From NCBI GenBank assembly GCA_032719365.1, contig CM064871.1:56635056-56699055 (forward strand): DNA of 64,000 nt, read 5' to 3'. The notes below the pieces were generated by a model. It made no database searches and had not been told where the DNA came from. It saw only the letters and a program-made list of their open reading frames with translations. Origin of the DNA: Prinsepia uniflora (Eukaryota; Streptophyta; Magnoliopsida; Rosales; Rosaceae). The first letter of the stretch is position 1, and every line of letters starts with the position of its first letter. Below, piece after piece: positions 24,042 to 36,352 of the stretch. Made by a program: the position numbers and the translations under genes.

Positions 24042-24656
24042 AATTTCGTCCCGAAATTTCCAAGAAACAGGTAAGGAAATTGTTCTCGCATCTGAGCCTC
24101 AGGCTCCCATGCGGCTTCTTCCACATTCTGGTTTCTCCAGAGAATCTTCACGAGAGGGATAGTCTTCCAACGTAGTACTTTGTCCTTCCGATCCAAAATC
24201 TGCACTGGTTGTTCCTCAAAGCTCAAATCCCCTCGGGAGTTCGATAGGTTGTTCCCCTAGTACATGGGAAGCATCATGTACGTACTTCCGCAGCATCGAT
24301 ACGTAAAAAACATCGTGAACTCTAGAAAGTTCGGGAGGTAGTGCCAATCTGTATGCAACCCTGCCAATCCTTTCCGCAATCTCATACGGTCCGATAAAAC
24401 GCGGACTCAGTTTCCCCTATCGACCAAAACAGATAATCTCTTTCCACGGAGATAACTTCAGGAAGACAAAATCTCCCACTTCAAATTCCAAGTCTCAAAT
24501 CCGTCGATCGATATAACTCTTTTGGCGATCCTGTGCCGCCTTCAATCTTTCCTTGATAACCCGAACAGTTTCCAGGGTCAAGTCCATCAATTCTGGCCCT
24601 ACAACCGCTCGTTCCCCTATCTCCATCCAACAGATTGGTGTCCTGCACTGTCGACC
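24041..24656 (-). pseudogene. C integrase C-terminus and chromodomain-like tail
   Basis: Downstream of the integrase core, the minus strand reads a GPY/F-type region (SPRFIGPYEIAERIG), then SRVHDVFYVSMLRKYVHD, typical of gypsy integrase. The open tail at 24226-24041 contains LRWKTIPLVKILWRNQNVEE, AAWEPEAQMREQFPYLF, a chromodomain-like module that in chromoviruses guides integration to chromatin. Stops and frameshifts separate the parts. Confidence 0.75.
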
Positions 24657-25373
24657 TTACAGTGCCTCATAAGGTGCCATCCCGATGCTTGTCTGATAGC
24701 TGTTGTTGTAATCGAATTCCATCAACGGAAAATGAGTGTCCCATGAATCCTGAAATTGTAGCACACAGGACCTCATCATGTCCTCCAGGGTCTGAATGGT
24801 CCATTCAGACTGTCCATCGGTTTGTGGATGGAACGCAGTACTGAAACGTAGGGCTGTTCCCAAAGTAGCTTGCAAACTCCGCCAGAACCTGGAAGTGAAA
24901 TGCGGATCACGATCGGACACGATCGATTCCGGCGTACCATGCAATCGTATGATTTCTTTTACAAACAATTGAGCCAGTCGGTTAGGTTTATAAGTCTCCT
25001 GAACTGGCAGAAAATGGGCTGACTTGGTTAACCGGTCCATGATCACCCATACCCCGTCAATTCCATTCTGAGTCCTTGGTAACTTAAAGACGAAGTCCAT
25101 GGTGATGTGATCCCACTTCCACTCGGGAATCGGAAGTGCCTGCATAGCCCCATACGGTCTCTGCCGTTCCGCCTTAACCTGCTGACAGGTTAAGCATCTG
25201 CTCACGAACTCAGCAATATCCTTCTTCATTCCTGGCCACCAATAATGGTTCCGGAGGGTACGGTACATCTTTGTACCTCCCAGATGCATAGCATAGGCCG
25301 AACTATGGGCCTCCTCAAGAATCTCGGCCCGTAACTCTGCCACTGCAGGTACACACAAACGGCCCAACTTCAC
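24657..25373 (-). pseudogene. C integrase core
   Basis: An uninterrupted 238-codon stretch. It has the zinc-binding N-domain (HLGG...HYWW...CLTCQQVK), then the DDE core: Asp in DHITMDFV, Asp in SIVSDRDPHF and Glu in QTDGQSEWTIQ, all present. The residue after the catalytic Glu is Trp where the family has Arg, which fits a CGG to TGG change. A stop at its end cuts it from the tail. Integrase would insert the cDNA into host DNA; here it is a broken copy. Confidence 0.9.
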
Positions 25374-25403
25374 AAGTGCTCCATCATCCCGGATGGTAAA
25401 ATC

Positions 25404-26009
25404 CTATCTCCCATCCGCATCGACCTCAATCTTGTAAATACAGGGTATCAGATCCTGAAGTTGTGCTTCGATGATCCGATCAATCAGCACTGGTCGTACA
25501 TGAAAGCTGGCCAACAAAGCTCCATGCTCATCTGTATCCAAAATAACTCCCGCCTTCCGGAGTTCCACCAGCAAAGGATGATACACCATCCCTAGGTGTG
25601 CAACAGATCCCGCTGACTTCCTGCTGAGTGCATCTGCCACCACATTGGCCTTACCCGGATGGTACTCAATTGTACAGTCATAATCCTTCAGCAGTTCCAA
25701 CCATCTTCGTTGTCTCATGTTAAGCTCCTTCTGAGTGAATAGGTACTTTAGGCTCTGGTGGTCGGTGTATATCCGGCACGTTGCGCCGAATAGGTAATAT
25801 ATCCAGATTTTTAGAGCATGAACCACCGCTGCCAACTCCAAATCATGGGTTGGGTAGTTCAACTCATGAGTCTTTAGCTGCCGGGATGCGTAGGCGATAA
25901 CCTTGCTTGTCTGCATCAACACGTAGCCCAAACCTTGTAGTGATGCGTCACTAAAGACCACGAATTCTCCACTGTCATCCGGCAATGCAAGGAAAGGTGC
26001 ATTGGTCAA
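25404..26009 (-). pseudogene. C RNase H and connection domain
   Basis: An open 201-codon stretch with the RNase H acidic residues in context: FSDASLQGLGYVLMQ, THDLELAAVV and RIYTDHQSLKYLF, then the tether YHPGKANVVADALSRK. Bounded by stops at both ends (near 26010 and 25400). The frame is continuous with RT upstream, so single base changes are the likely cause. Confidence 0.9.
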
Positions 26010-26828
26010 TCAATCCTTCAATTCTTGAAAACTCTGATCACACTGCTCGTCCCAAATAAACTTCACTCCCTTCCGAGTCAGACGAGTCAATGGTGCAGCA
26101 ATTTTGGAGAAACCCTCCACGAATCTCCGGTAGTAACCTGCTAACCCGACAAAACTCCGCACTTCCGTTACTGTTATCGGTCTAGCCCAGTTAGTCACCG
26201 CTTCTGTTTTCTGGGGATCCACGCTAATCCCATCCATCGATATCACGTGTCCCAGAAAACCAATACTGCTCAGCCAAAACTGACACTTGCTCAGCTTGGC
26301 GTACAACTGTTCTTGTCTCAGCTTCTCCAACACCAACCGTAGATGTTCCTCATGTGCTCGGGCACTCCTCGAGTACACCAAGATATCATCGATGAACACA
26401 ATCACGAACTTATCTAAGTAGGGTCGAAAAACCCGGTTCATCAGATCCATGAATGCTGCTGGAGCATTCGTCAAACCAAAAGGCATAACCAGGAACTCGT
26501 AGTGTCCGTAACGGGTTCGAAAGGCAGTTTTCGCAATATCCTCCTCCGAAATCCACAGTTGGTGATACCCAGACCGCAAATCAATCTTTGAGAAGCACTG
26601 TGCTCCCCGCAACTGGTCAAAAAGGTCATCGATCCTGGGTAGAGGATACTGGTTCCTCAGTGTCACCTTGTTGAGTTGTCGATAGTCAATACACAAACGG
26701 AGACTCCCTTCCTTCTTCTTTACGAACAACACCGGTGCTCCCCACGGTGAAGTACTCGGTCGGACGTATCCCAAATCCACCAACTCCTGCAACTGAGTTT
26801 TGAGTTCTCTTAACTCGGCCGGCGCCAT
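26010..26828 (-). pseudogene. C reverse transcriptase
   Basis: An open 272-codon stretch with the complete gypsy RT palm: LRLCIDYRQLN (about residues 43-53), the first catalytic Asp in KIDLRSGYHQ (D83), FLVMPFGLTNAP (112-123) and the FIDD box (145-148), then the thumb-like GFLGHVISMDG and RSFVGLAGYYRRF. Catalytic residues are intact. It ends at a stop before RNase H and its N-terminal junction with protease (27075-26829) is broken. Confidence 0.9.
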
Positions 26829-27075
26829 CCGGTATGGTGCATGAGATATAGGTCGGGTACCGGGGAGTAGTTCAATTGTAAACTCGATCTCCCACGATGG
26901 CGGTAATCCAGGTAACTCTTACGGGAACACATCCAGAAACTCACGTACCACCGGTATCTCGTCGATACCCGGAGTATCAACCTGATCCGACACGAAATGC
27001 GCCAGATAACCCTGGCATCCCTTCCGTAGAAGTTTGGTAGCAGTAAGTGAAGAAATCACTTCAGGAGGCGAACCG

Positions 27076-27492
27076 TCACGTTCCCCCCTGAAAGATAACC
27101 TCCGGCAAACCCGGGCTTTGCAGAATCACCTGCTTGCTACAGCAATCGATGAGCGACCCATGCTCCGATAGCCAATCCATACCCAAAATTACATCAAAGT
27201 CGTGGATATCCAGAATAATTAAGTCCGCTGGTAAATCCACATCCTCAATCCTCACCGGGCACCTCCTAATCACCTGATTCACAAGGTACACGATGTCCAT
27301 CGGGGTGCCAACACCCATCTCACAATCTAAGGCTAATACCACACAATCAAGCATACCAGCACAACTCTTCGAAATAAAAGAATGTGTAGCCCCCGCATCC
27401 ATCAATACACGTACAAGAAGGTTTAGGATATGTAGTGTACCTGTAACCACGCCTGGGGCAGTCCTCGCCTGCTGCTGGGTCATTGCAAACAC
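27076..27492 (-). pseudogene. C aspartic protease
   Basis: A 138-codon stretch with the retropepsin active site VLMDAGATHSFIS (DAG; the common form is DSG but DAG occurs in plants) and the downstream DVILGMDWLSEHG motif. It would cut the Gag-Pol polyprotein. It follows the zinc knuckle of gag with a stop between. Confidence 0.85.
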
Positions 27493-27558
27493 TTGAGCCC
27501 TAGGCCCTCCATTTCGTCCGCGTCCGCGCGCCCCACGCCCAGCACCACGGTCACCTCC

Positions 27559-28511
27559 CTAACCTCGACCTGCGTTAGTGTGGGAAGCCGTGCTCTGCAC
27601 CATACTAGAGCCCCCAGCGTCGTTGCTCTTGGACAACAGCGGGCAATCACAGGCATAGTGGCCCTCCTCTCCGCAAGAAAAACAGGTTACTGGCCTCGGC
27701 CTGTCCGAATGCCCACCAGAAGCACCGCTCCAAGATGAACGCTGCCCAGAGTTGTATCCTGATCCTCTGCCTTGAGAGCCTCCACGTCGACCTGACCAGC
27801 CACGACCCTTGAAGGATGAGGGTGCTCCCCTATAGCCCCTCCCTTGTTGTTCTTCTGGCACGTTGGCCCACGTTGTGGGCGATCCTGTCGTCGCCCTTCG
27901 CCTGAAGGCTGTCGTGTCTGGTGTGCCGCCAGACTGGCCTCGACACGCACCACAGCGTCGACCATATCTCTCAGAGAAGCATGAGTAGCAGCAGTCACTC
28001 TTGCCCGGATCTCCCCTCGGATTCCAAGCTCAAACCTTTGGAATTTGTCCTCCTCTGTGCTCACGAATGATGCAGCGAACCGGGATAGTTTTCCGAAAGT
28101 CTGCTCGTAGTCTGCAACGTACATATCCCCATGCTCCAGCCGCAGGAACTCAGCCTCCCGTGCCGTGTGAAACGATCGCGGGTAGTACTGGTCCAGAAAT
28201 CGGGAACGAAAAGCTTCCCAAGTAGTGGTATGGACAGACCATCCACACATTTCAAGGCCGTGCCACCACTGCTAGGCTCATCCTTCCAGTAAGAAGGCCG
28301 CCAAAGTTACCCGTTCGCCCGGAGGGCAGTGCATCACCGTGAAGATCCTTTCCCATTTGGTGATCCAATCATGAGCATCTTCGGGGTTTGATCCCCCGTC
28401 GAAAGGTGTGGCTCCCAGACGCTGAGCCCGCTCAATGCTTGCGCATTCCATTTCCCTTTCCAGATCCTCGTCAGTTCGTGTATGAAGAATCCTCCTTGGA
28501 GGCATAACCAA
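27559..28511 (-). pseudogene. C gag
   Basis: Starts at ATG 28511 or 28505. RIWK-type leader, then ERAQRLGATPFDGGSNPEDA and DWITKWERIF. Two stops lie near 28268 and 28274, in the place of the usual LLEG-x-A-x-QWW motif. The core continues (WEAFRSRFLDQYYPRSF, EFLRLEHGDMYVADYEQTF). A frameshift near 27840 leads into a Gly/Arg-rich tail with a zinc knuckle CFSCGEEGHYACDC (CX2CX4HX4C). Gag forms the particle and binds RNA; this copy is not translatable as one protein. Confidence 0.9.
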
Positions 28512-28603
28512 CTGTCAAGAGGCATAGATTAGTTAACGTTATCCTTAAACTCGAAAAGTAACTAGTACTAATCGCTAGTCTAGCATGCTGACCACAACCT
28601 AGT

Positions 28604-28617
28604 GCTCTGATATCAAG
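28604..28617 (-). other. Primer-binding site of C
   Basis: Minus-strand cttgatatcagagc next to the LTR end; close to the tggtatcagagc (initiator tRNA-Met) site with one change. Confidence 0.8.
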
Positions 28618-28917
28618 CTGACAGGACCCGCCCCGATCCTCTCTGGGACCACATGGGGACGTGCCCTGCTCCCGTCTGACACCCAAAATAATGTTCCAAT
28701 TTTAACCTTAAACGTTCAAATGCATAAAAACCAAATTAAAGTTTTACATCAAATTCGAAATAAACAGATGTCAGACAAGGGATGAAATCCAAAACTACAA
28801 GTTGCGAGCACGACTCTAACATAAACCTGCGGGTAAAATCACCCAACAGGGATTCAGGTACGAAGAACTAAATCTATGCCTCAGCCTCAGGTTCCTCCTC
28901 AACCTCAGTAGCACGAC

Positions 28918-29654
28918 CTGGAGGGGTTACCAAAACAATAAGGGTGAGTGGGCCGAAACTCAAGTTTATAAAATCGTTTAGTAAGTAAAACATATAATTT
29001 ACCCCTCTGTTTTCCAAACATGCATGCATCATAATTTACAACCATAAATCATATAGTATGAACCATAAGGCATGTAATAAAACCATAAACATAATTTTAG
29101 CCACTGCACTATACACTCCAATCCTGACATCCCCGATGTCTGACGTCCCTGACGTCCAATAAGGTCACAGTCTCAAGGCTACGCGTGCCACTCGGGTCTC
29201 AGTTTCGAGTCCAATCCCCGAACCCTGTCCGAGTACGGCATCTCAAATGCCTAGCGTCCTAGACGATTGACGTCCCTGACGTCAAATAAGCAATCCTACT
29301 CCTAAGTCATTTTACGGTCCGGTTCCTCCGTAGAATGACCCCTCGCAGGCAATGCGCTATGACCACTCCGGGGTACCACATCCGGAGGAGACAGTATCAT
29401 AAGAATGGATTTATACAGTGCAGTACCAAATACATTTTATTGATATCCACATGCAAAACATATATATACATAGATAAAATCCAAACCGAACTTTAAGTTT
29501 CATCAGACGGGGTTCAAACCCAATTACCGTGAGACGTGCCATAACCATAATTTCAATATCATCAAAACCATTTCTTGATTCCAGCTTGTGAACATATAAG
29601 TAAATCGGAAAACATTTAAGCATGCAAGTGTTTAATGAAATCAGGCCCACTCAC
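28918..29654 (-). other. Putative LTR leader intron with paired ends (C, right/5' LTR)
   Basis: Same layout as in the left LTR: donor arm GGCCCACTCAC (plus) at 29644-29654, partner GTGAGTGGGCC at 28944-28954, acceptor CAG = 28918-28920. This is the transcribed 5' LTR copy, so a spliced leader would start here. Confidence 0.45.
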
Positions 29655-32337
29655 AGTACAATCCCACGGTGAACCTGCGCGTACAAACTTGTACCGGGAT
29701 TATCGTACAATTCCTGTCAGTCCAAATCACACGTAAGGGTCACTACAAGTCTTAAACATTTATCCAAAAAGTCCGAAACAGAAACCGGCTCGGGGAACCC
29801 GTCAACACGTTTTCCGAGATAACCGGCCCTAAACTGACCCATCAAAACTATCTCAGATCAACATGGTTAATTCACCAAAAATGTTCAGAATGATGAGAGG
29901 AACAAAAGTCATGTTGATCGTGATCGAAGATAAGCCCTAACGCGCCCTCACGCGCCGCCCAAAGTGGCTGCGCGTGAAAGTCACGCGCCTGACACTATAG
30001 CTGCTACAGTGTCACCTTCCTCACCCGATAGCCCTGCTATTCGGACCTTCAGCCCGCGATATGACCCGGGCAATTAACCCTGAATTTCAACTTGATTTCA
30101 ATCCAATTTGATCCTAACATGTTATTTACACATCTAATTTAAGTTCTGAGTCACTAATCAACCTCGACAAGTCCCCAATCGACCCATCGACCCGTGATCA
30201 ACCAATCGGGTCAATCACCAGAACTCACTGGTTTCCAAACCAAAATCAAATTAACCTCCCAGTAAGCTTCCTAAGGCTAAAACGAACTAAAACAAATGAT
30301 CAATTTACCAAGGTATTACCTGTAAGTGATCGACCAAATCTCTGCAACTCCACTGAAACAGGAACCTCAGTTCCAGGCCAACAGTGGCTGGTTCCTCTCG
30401 AATTTGATATGGCTAAGTTCCAATTGCTCCCAGAAAGCTAAACCAGGCCTTGGTTTGGTCCAACGATCACCAGAAATTGAAAACCCAATTTCCCTCAAAA
30501 ATTTCCCGAAATGGCTTCTCTCTGGTTCCTCTCCTATTTTCAATCCTTTCAACTGCAGAGTGAAGCTCATTCACTACTTAATCAGTTTAAAACATTTCAA
30601 GCCGTCCCCGAGGCTCGTGGAAGCCTCACTGTCCACTGAACTTTGTTCCCCGAAAAAGCTTCGAATCTTCATTAATCAATTCGACCGTGCAGGTGGATGG
30701 TTCAGCCCACGATCTAAAGCAATAGACAGCCCTTCCTTTCCAGCACACAATTGAATAAACAATTGCACACTGAACCACCGCACATGGTGGTGCCGTCCAT
30801 GGTCCCCCGCGGTTGCTTCAGTAACCAGGGCAAAATGAACAAAATGCCCCTGGTTCAATAATTACCAAAATGCCCCTCACTTTCTAGACCCGTAACTCAG
30901 CCATACGAAGTCCGATTTCGGCGTGCCGCCTGTCTACGGACTCAGGGCATCAAGACCTACCTAACGGTCCTTGGGTCGAGTGAAAATTAGTTGCCAAACG
31001 AAAAGTCAACACTTTCGCCCCTAAAGTCCAAATTATGGTAATGACCCTGAACTTCCGATAGTCATAACTTCTTCCCTGAGCGTCCGAATTGGGCGTGCCA
31101 CCTGTCTATGGACTCGTGACGTCCCGAACTACGTCACAGTCATTGTTCAAAGTCCGATTGACCCACAAATCAAAAATTCCACAATTTGGCCATACCATTC
31201 ACAAGGGTAAAAACGTCAATTCATACATTAAATTACAATATTAAAATCCTCGAATTTCCGGGGTGTTACATTTCGAATATATTTCGATGGCACATTTTAC
31301 GAGATTTCCTCAAGTACATGTTTCTGGGGTTTGTTCTAACTATGGATTTGGATAAAGAGTAGTTGAATAATGATTTCTTGATAATTATGATGAACATGTT
31401 TATGATGTGGGGTTGTTTCGTTTATTGTATGATTTCATGGAAAACACTATTTATGCACGTTTTATGAGGTATGGTATAAAACTTGGTTTTGGGCTTCGAT
31501 CCAGGTTTCTAAAACAAGGTTTTGAATATGAAATTGATGTGCGTGTTAAATGTGCGATTCCTTGGTAATGGTTCACTAGTGATATAATGATGTTGATTAA
31601 CTTGAGATGTGATATGAGTAAGTGTTTCTCGGTATTCGTGATAAATGAGATGTTGTGATATGATTTGTGAACGAATGTGAGTAACCCTCCTCGTGATACG
31701 TGTTGATTGGTTTGGTAGGATCAAACGGCGAGCGGGGCTCCGATTCCTGAGACTGTGTTATGGTGACTCGGACATCGAGCCTAGGGCACCAATTCCCGAG
31801 TGTGTATGTGATGTGCCTACCTGTAGTGAAATTCATTGTGTTTACTTATATTGTGCATCGAGAATGAGTTGATAGTGATATATGTGGAGTTATGTGAGAA
31901 TGGATATGGTCTGGATATGTGGTGCTGATATGTTGATGATTTTGGTTGTGACACGCTAATATTCATGCTTGATTAGTTTGATGATTAACGTGTGCTTTTC
32001 GATTAACTCTGTTATAGATGTTTTCACGTGTTACGAGGTTGTAGTTATATTGTGTTTCACTCACGGGTTTCTAAAACGGAGGGTAAAACGTTAGATGTTT
32101 TCGAACTATATTGTCAAAATATTTATTTGTGTCCAGTCACTCGGTTTTGGTGTTTTGAAACCCTGCAGGGTCTTTGTACGAAGCTCGAGGCTGAGCAAGG
32201 GGCAGGGGTATGATCGAAGAGGTGAATATCCCTTGCCTGACTAGCTGGGGGTAATATTAGTATTCTGAGTTGCTTGTCAGACAGAAGTAGGGCCTGGATG
32301 TAATTTACAAGTTGTTTTTTCGAGATGTGTCCCGTCA

Positions 32338-33121
32338 ACTTGGTATCAGAGCGAGGATTTAAGTTGTGCTCGTTAATATCATGCCTACAAGATGCTAGCC
32401 TCGTGCACGTCATGGTGATGAGACAAGTAGACAAGGCCATGATAGTTATAGGGTTGTAAATGGTTTTAGATTATTAGGTCGAAATCTGAATATATGGTAC
32501 ATATGAGTACGTTGGAAGAGTACATTTCCTAGTAGTAACTAATTGAACTATTGGAATGACAAAAATGTTATGTTATTGAATTTGACTTGTGTTAGTGAGA
32601 GTAAGTGTTATTATTGTTGGATGTGGTCGAGAGCATGGGAAAGGATTGTGGAATAGGATTCAGAAAGAGTCGTAAGTATGATTAGGGCTCGAGAAAGAGC
32701 CGAAGTATAAGGTTACTGGTCTAGCTTTGGATATGAAATAAGGGGTTGAAAATGATTTAAGGCAACATGAGTTCGATAAGTATAATATTGAGATGAAAGT
32801 CAAATGGAAACTTGGTAATGGAGATACCCTGGGGGATATTAAATTTTTTTAGTTACTATTGGATTTTGGTTGACGCTGGATTTGATTCAGGAGGAAAGAA
32901 TTGAGATATTGTCCTACACATAGAGCCGTAGTATGATGCGTTGGACACTAGAATCGATAATTGGTTAAGTTTGGAAATGAAATTGACAAGTACATGAGAT
33001 ATTCTTCTGATTATAGTAGTGATTGAGTTTCAAGCAACTCAATTGTTCAATTTGAATAAGGACATGAAGTTTTTTTAGTCCTTAAATTTCGAGGATGAAA
33101 TGTTTTTTAAGGAGGGTAGGT
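32338..33121 (+). other. Short interior of element B
   Basis: Contains the primer site (ttggtatcagagc, 32340-32352), a relic gag start at about 32380 and then about 700 bases of AT-rich sequence without open frames. It ends in a polypurine tract before 33122. Confidence 0.7.
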
Positions 33122-34322
33122 TGTCATGGCCTGAATCTCAAGAAAAGGAAAAATTAGAAAATTATCTGTAAAAGACGAGTTTTTCCTTGGAAAAAGTCAA
33201 AATATTGACTTTTTAATATAGACCTTATTTGATAATTCTAAGAAGGCCATCACGAAGGTCTTGGGATCCTGAGTTTGTAGATAGACGGCACGCCAAAATC
33301 GGAGAACGTATGAGAATTTTTCGAGTAAAAAATCCTTAGGGGTGTTTTGGTAATTTACACTTGAAGGACATTTTGTTCATTTTGTGTTGAGGCCTTATTG
33401 AATGCTGCCATGTGTCAAGGTCTAGAGAAACCTAGAATTCTCTCCTTCCACCAACGTTCATGAATATTTATATGTATTGTGTCTTTTCAGTGGTTGAAAA
33501 CCGAAAGAAAGAAAAAAGTGGAATTGAGGAAGAAATCAGGGAGAACAAAGGGGAAAATAAGGGAAATGGAAGGAGAGGAAGAGGGAGATTATTACAGGAG
33601 AAAAGGGATGGAAATGGCGATGGAAACAGTGAGAAGAGCAGGAGGAACGATGAATGAAAACCTTGGGCCCGTGAAGTTTTCTTTGGTTTTTTGGTCTTCG
33701 ACCATGAAACATAAAACTAGTTGTTCTAGTAAGCTTCCTAGAGCTCGTACGGTGTTATAGAGATGATAACCATGAGTTTTGGACATGGAATAGGCACTGG
33801 ACAACTCAGAAACGCCATGGTCATGAAGCTTGGAAACTCGGCTGAAAATTCGAGGTAAGTTCTCAACGTTTTGAGATCATAGTGCATCTCCTAGGTTAAT
33901 TATGAGTAGGATGGACTCACGGATCAAACGACGTGTTTTAAAGGAAAAACAGGTCTGATGCATGAGGAAGAATATGAACACTGTTGTGGTGCATGAGGCC
34001 CACGTGTAGCCACTTGGGGTGGTGCGTGGGAGCAAGTGCCACATCATCTGGGAAAACAACCAACACGAAAGTTCATCGTTTCAATGTTACGGGTCCAACG
34101 GTACAATTTTCGAGGCGATTAGACATTGTCTCGGGGCAGTTTTGACTGTCCGAATGTTTAAGATTCGTTTTAATTTGCTTAAAAATCCCCAAAAATTATG
34201 GGATTCACGTGTGAGTTAATTAGGGTGGTTAATGACCCTTCGAGGTGATTTTTGGCAGGAATTAAAGTTCTTGGATTTTGCAAAACGGCGTGCAAGTCGG
34301 TTCAATCGCGTATATGGTACGT

Positions 34323-35521
34323 GTGAGTGGACGTTTTATTTTATTAAAATAGTGTGCAAGCATATTTATGAGTTTTAAATGGTTTACTATGTGTTTTGAT
34401 GATAATTGAGTGATTGGAAATTTTATTGGATTTTCGATGATTTTATGAATATTTAATTAATATTTTATCGCGCGTTTTATTAAGTTTTTTGTAAGTTACA
34501 TTTTTAGATTTCGTTTTGATTATGGATTCGCATTGAATGTGAATTATGACATGAGGTTTTGAAATATTGGATTTTAGTGATTTCCACGTGATATTTGGAT
34601 GAGTTTTCGAATATATTTCGATGACACATTTTACGAGATTTTCTCGAGTACATGTTTCCAGGTTTTGTTCTAACTATGGATTTGGATAAAGAATAGTTGA
34701 ATAATGTTTTCGTGATTATTGTGATGAAAATGTTTATGATGTGGGGTTGTTTCTGTTATGGAATGATTTCTTGGAAAATACTATTTATGCACGTTTTACG
34801 AGGTATGGTATAAAATTTGGTTTTGGGCTTAGGCCCGGGTTTCTGAAACAAGGTTTTGAATATGAAATTGATGTGTGTGCTAAATTTGTGATTGTTTGGT
34901 ACTGGTGCACTGATGATATGATGATGGTGATTGACTTGAGATGTGATATGATTAAGTCTTTCTCAGTATTCAAGATTTATGAGAAGTTGTGATATAGTTT
35001 GTGAATGAATGTCAGTAACCCTACTCGTGATACGTGTTGATTGGTTTGGTAGTCTCAGAAGTCGAGCGGGGCTTCGGTTCCTGAGACTGTGTTGTGGTGA
35101 CTTGGACGTCGAGCCTAAGGCTTCGGTTCCCGAGTGAATATGTGATGTGCCTACCGATAGTGCAGTTGATTGTGTTGATTGCTATTGTGCATCAAGGATG
35201 AGTTGATAGTGATATATGTGATGTGAGAATGGATATGGTTTGGATATGTGGTACTGATATGTTGATGATTTTGGTTATGACGCATTAATATTCATGCTTG
35301 ATTGGTTTGATAATTAACGGTTCATTTTCGATTAACTATGTTACAGATGTTTTCACGTGTTACGAGGTCGTAGTTATATTGTGTTCCATTAAGCTTTTAT
35401 AACTTGTATGTGTGCACGGGTTTCTATAACGGAGGGTAAACCATTAGATGTATTCGAATTATGTTTTTTAAATACTTATTTTTGTCCACTCACATGGTTT
35501 TCGTGTTTTGAAATCCGCCAG
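34323..35521 (+). other. Putative LTR leader intron with paired ends (B, 3' LTR)
   Basis: GTGAGTGGAC at 34323-34332, a decayed TGCAAGCAT near 34355, GTCCACTCAC at 35484-35493 and acceptor-like atccgccag ending at 35521. The arms are perfect complements. Confidence 0.4.
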
Positions 35522-35690
35522 GGTCGTTGCACGAAGCTCGGGGCTGAGCGTGAAGCGGAGGCATGATCGAGGAGATGAACATCCTGTGTTTGACCTGTTT
35601 AGGGTAATATTCGTATTCTGAGTTACTTGTCGTATGGGAGCAGGGCCCAGATCTAATTTAAGAGAAGTTTTTCCTGGATGGGTCCAATCA

Positions 35691-35828
35691 TCCTGGTATT
35701 CCAACTTCAATGTATTTCCATAGATCATATCCCTTTAATACAGTATTCATCTTGATACTCCACACATCATAGTTAGATCCTGTAAAAATTGGAGTTCTAA
35801 GTTCACCTCCACTATGCGTTTCAGACAT
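35691..35828 (-). pseudogene. Copia A gag N-terminus
   Basis: ATG at 35828 (minus) opens a frame reading MSETHSGGELRTPIFTGSNY then VWSIKMNTVLKGYDLWKYIE, the standard copia Gag N-terminus (compare element E, start 40224). It is cut at 35690 by element B; the rest is at 19025-19895. Confidence 0.85.
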
Positions 35829-35916
35829 TTTTCAGATCACACTGACTTCTACCTCTTTCTGATTTACTTCTCCTTGATGCCTATCACAGATCATGCTTAG
35901 ATACATATGAGAACAT

Positions 35917-35928
35917 GCTCTGATACCA
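35917..35928 (-). other. Primer-binding site of copia A
   Basis: Minus-strand tggtatcagagc immediately after the LTR end; matches the initiator tRNA-Met type site used by plant copia elements. Confidence 0.85.
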
Positions 35929-36352
35929 TATTGCAATCAAGAGTGGTTGCTAGAACTTAGTTGCAGAGCAACACTAAAAGCTCTGGTATGATCTTAACCT
36001 GAAAAACCTCTACTTTAACCTGCTTATGTATCAGGATTAGCCGTGACTATTTTTTCGCTTTCCTTACTTGTTTACACTCGATCACACACAATCTGGAATG
36101 AATATCACTAATCAAATCTAGATGAAAATGCGGAAATGAATAATGCTCACGATGTGTTTGATAAAATGCCAAGAACTCTATTCTTAGGAAACACTTGAAA
36201 TCTTTCCTACAACTCAATCTTGAGCTCACTTATCATTTCACTCACGCACACTTAGCTTATCATCTCACACATCCACATAAGAAACTAGCCGTAGGATTCA
36301 AACATAAAACTAATCGTAGGATTCAAACTTGCTGGTTGCTTAATCAGCATCA
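35929..36352 (-). repeat. 5' LTR of copia element A
   Basis: A 424-base LTR aligned with 13868-14285. It would carry the element promoter on the minus strand. Confidence 0.85.

Larger units (their letters stand above)
21372..31270 (-). mobile_element. Gypsy element C (chromovirus-like), full length, defective
   Basis: LTRs 21372-24024 and 28619-31270 (about 2.65 kb each) are closely similar over their full length. Perfect 5-base target-site duplications tttcg (21367-21371 and 31271-31275) show it inserted in the 5' LTR of B. In the minus sense the LTR starts tgtaacacccc and ends tcctgtca. A primer-binding site adjoins the right LTR and a polypurine tract the left. The interior (24025-28618) encodes gag, protease, RT, RNase H, integrase and a chromodomain-like tail in gypsy order, with several stops. 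The long LTRs and the C-terminal tail suggest the Tekay/Del chromovirus lineage, which I infer rather than prove. Confidence 0.9.
19896..35690 (+). mobile_element. Gypsy element B, internal-deleted, long LTRs
   Basis: 5' LTR 19896-21371 continuing at 31276-32337 (split by element C); interior 32338-33121, only 784 bases; 3' LTR 33122-35690 (2,569 bases). The LTRs align from 'cgtaacggcccag'/'tgtcatggcctga' to the ends 'cccgtca'/'ccaatca'. A tggtatcagagc primer site follows the 5' LTR and a purine-rich aaggagggtagg precedes the 3' LTR. Flanks tccaa and tcctg match only 3/5, but the interrupted gag reading shows the insertion clearly. The interior has only a relic gag start (MPTR..., then RARHGDETSRQGHDS) with a stop. 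It cannot make its own enzymes. Confidence 0.8.
13868..36352 (-). mobile_element. Ty1/copia element A, nested and defective
   Basis: Left (3') LTR 13868-14285 and right (5') LTR 35929-36352 align over their length; in the minus sense both start tgttgctgatt-like and end ...ata. Flanks aacct (13863-13867) and agcct (36353-36357) are a 4/5 target-site match. The primer-binding site adjoins the right LTR. Its interior is broken into four blocks (35691-35928, 19020-19895, 18678-18697, 14286-16117) by element B, a TRIM-like LTR and a long solo LTR. Joined in order, the blocks read gag start, gag core, protease start, integrase and RNase H in one direction. The reverse transcriptase core is missing at about 14850. 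Confidence 0.85.
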
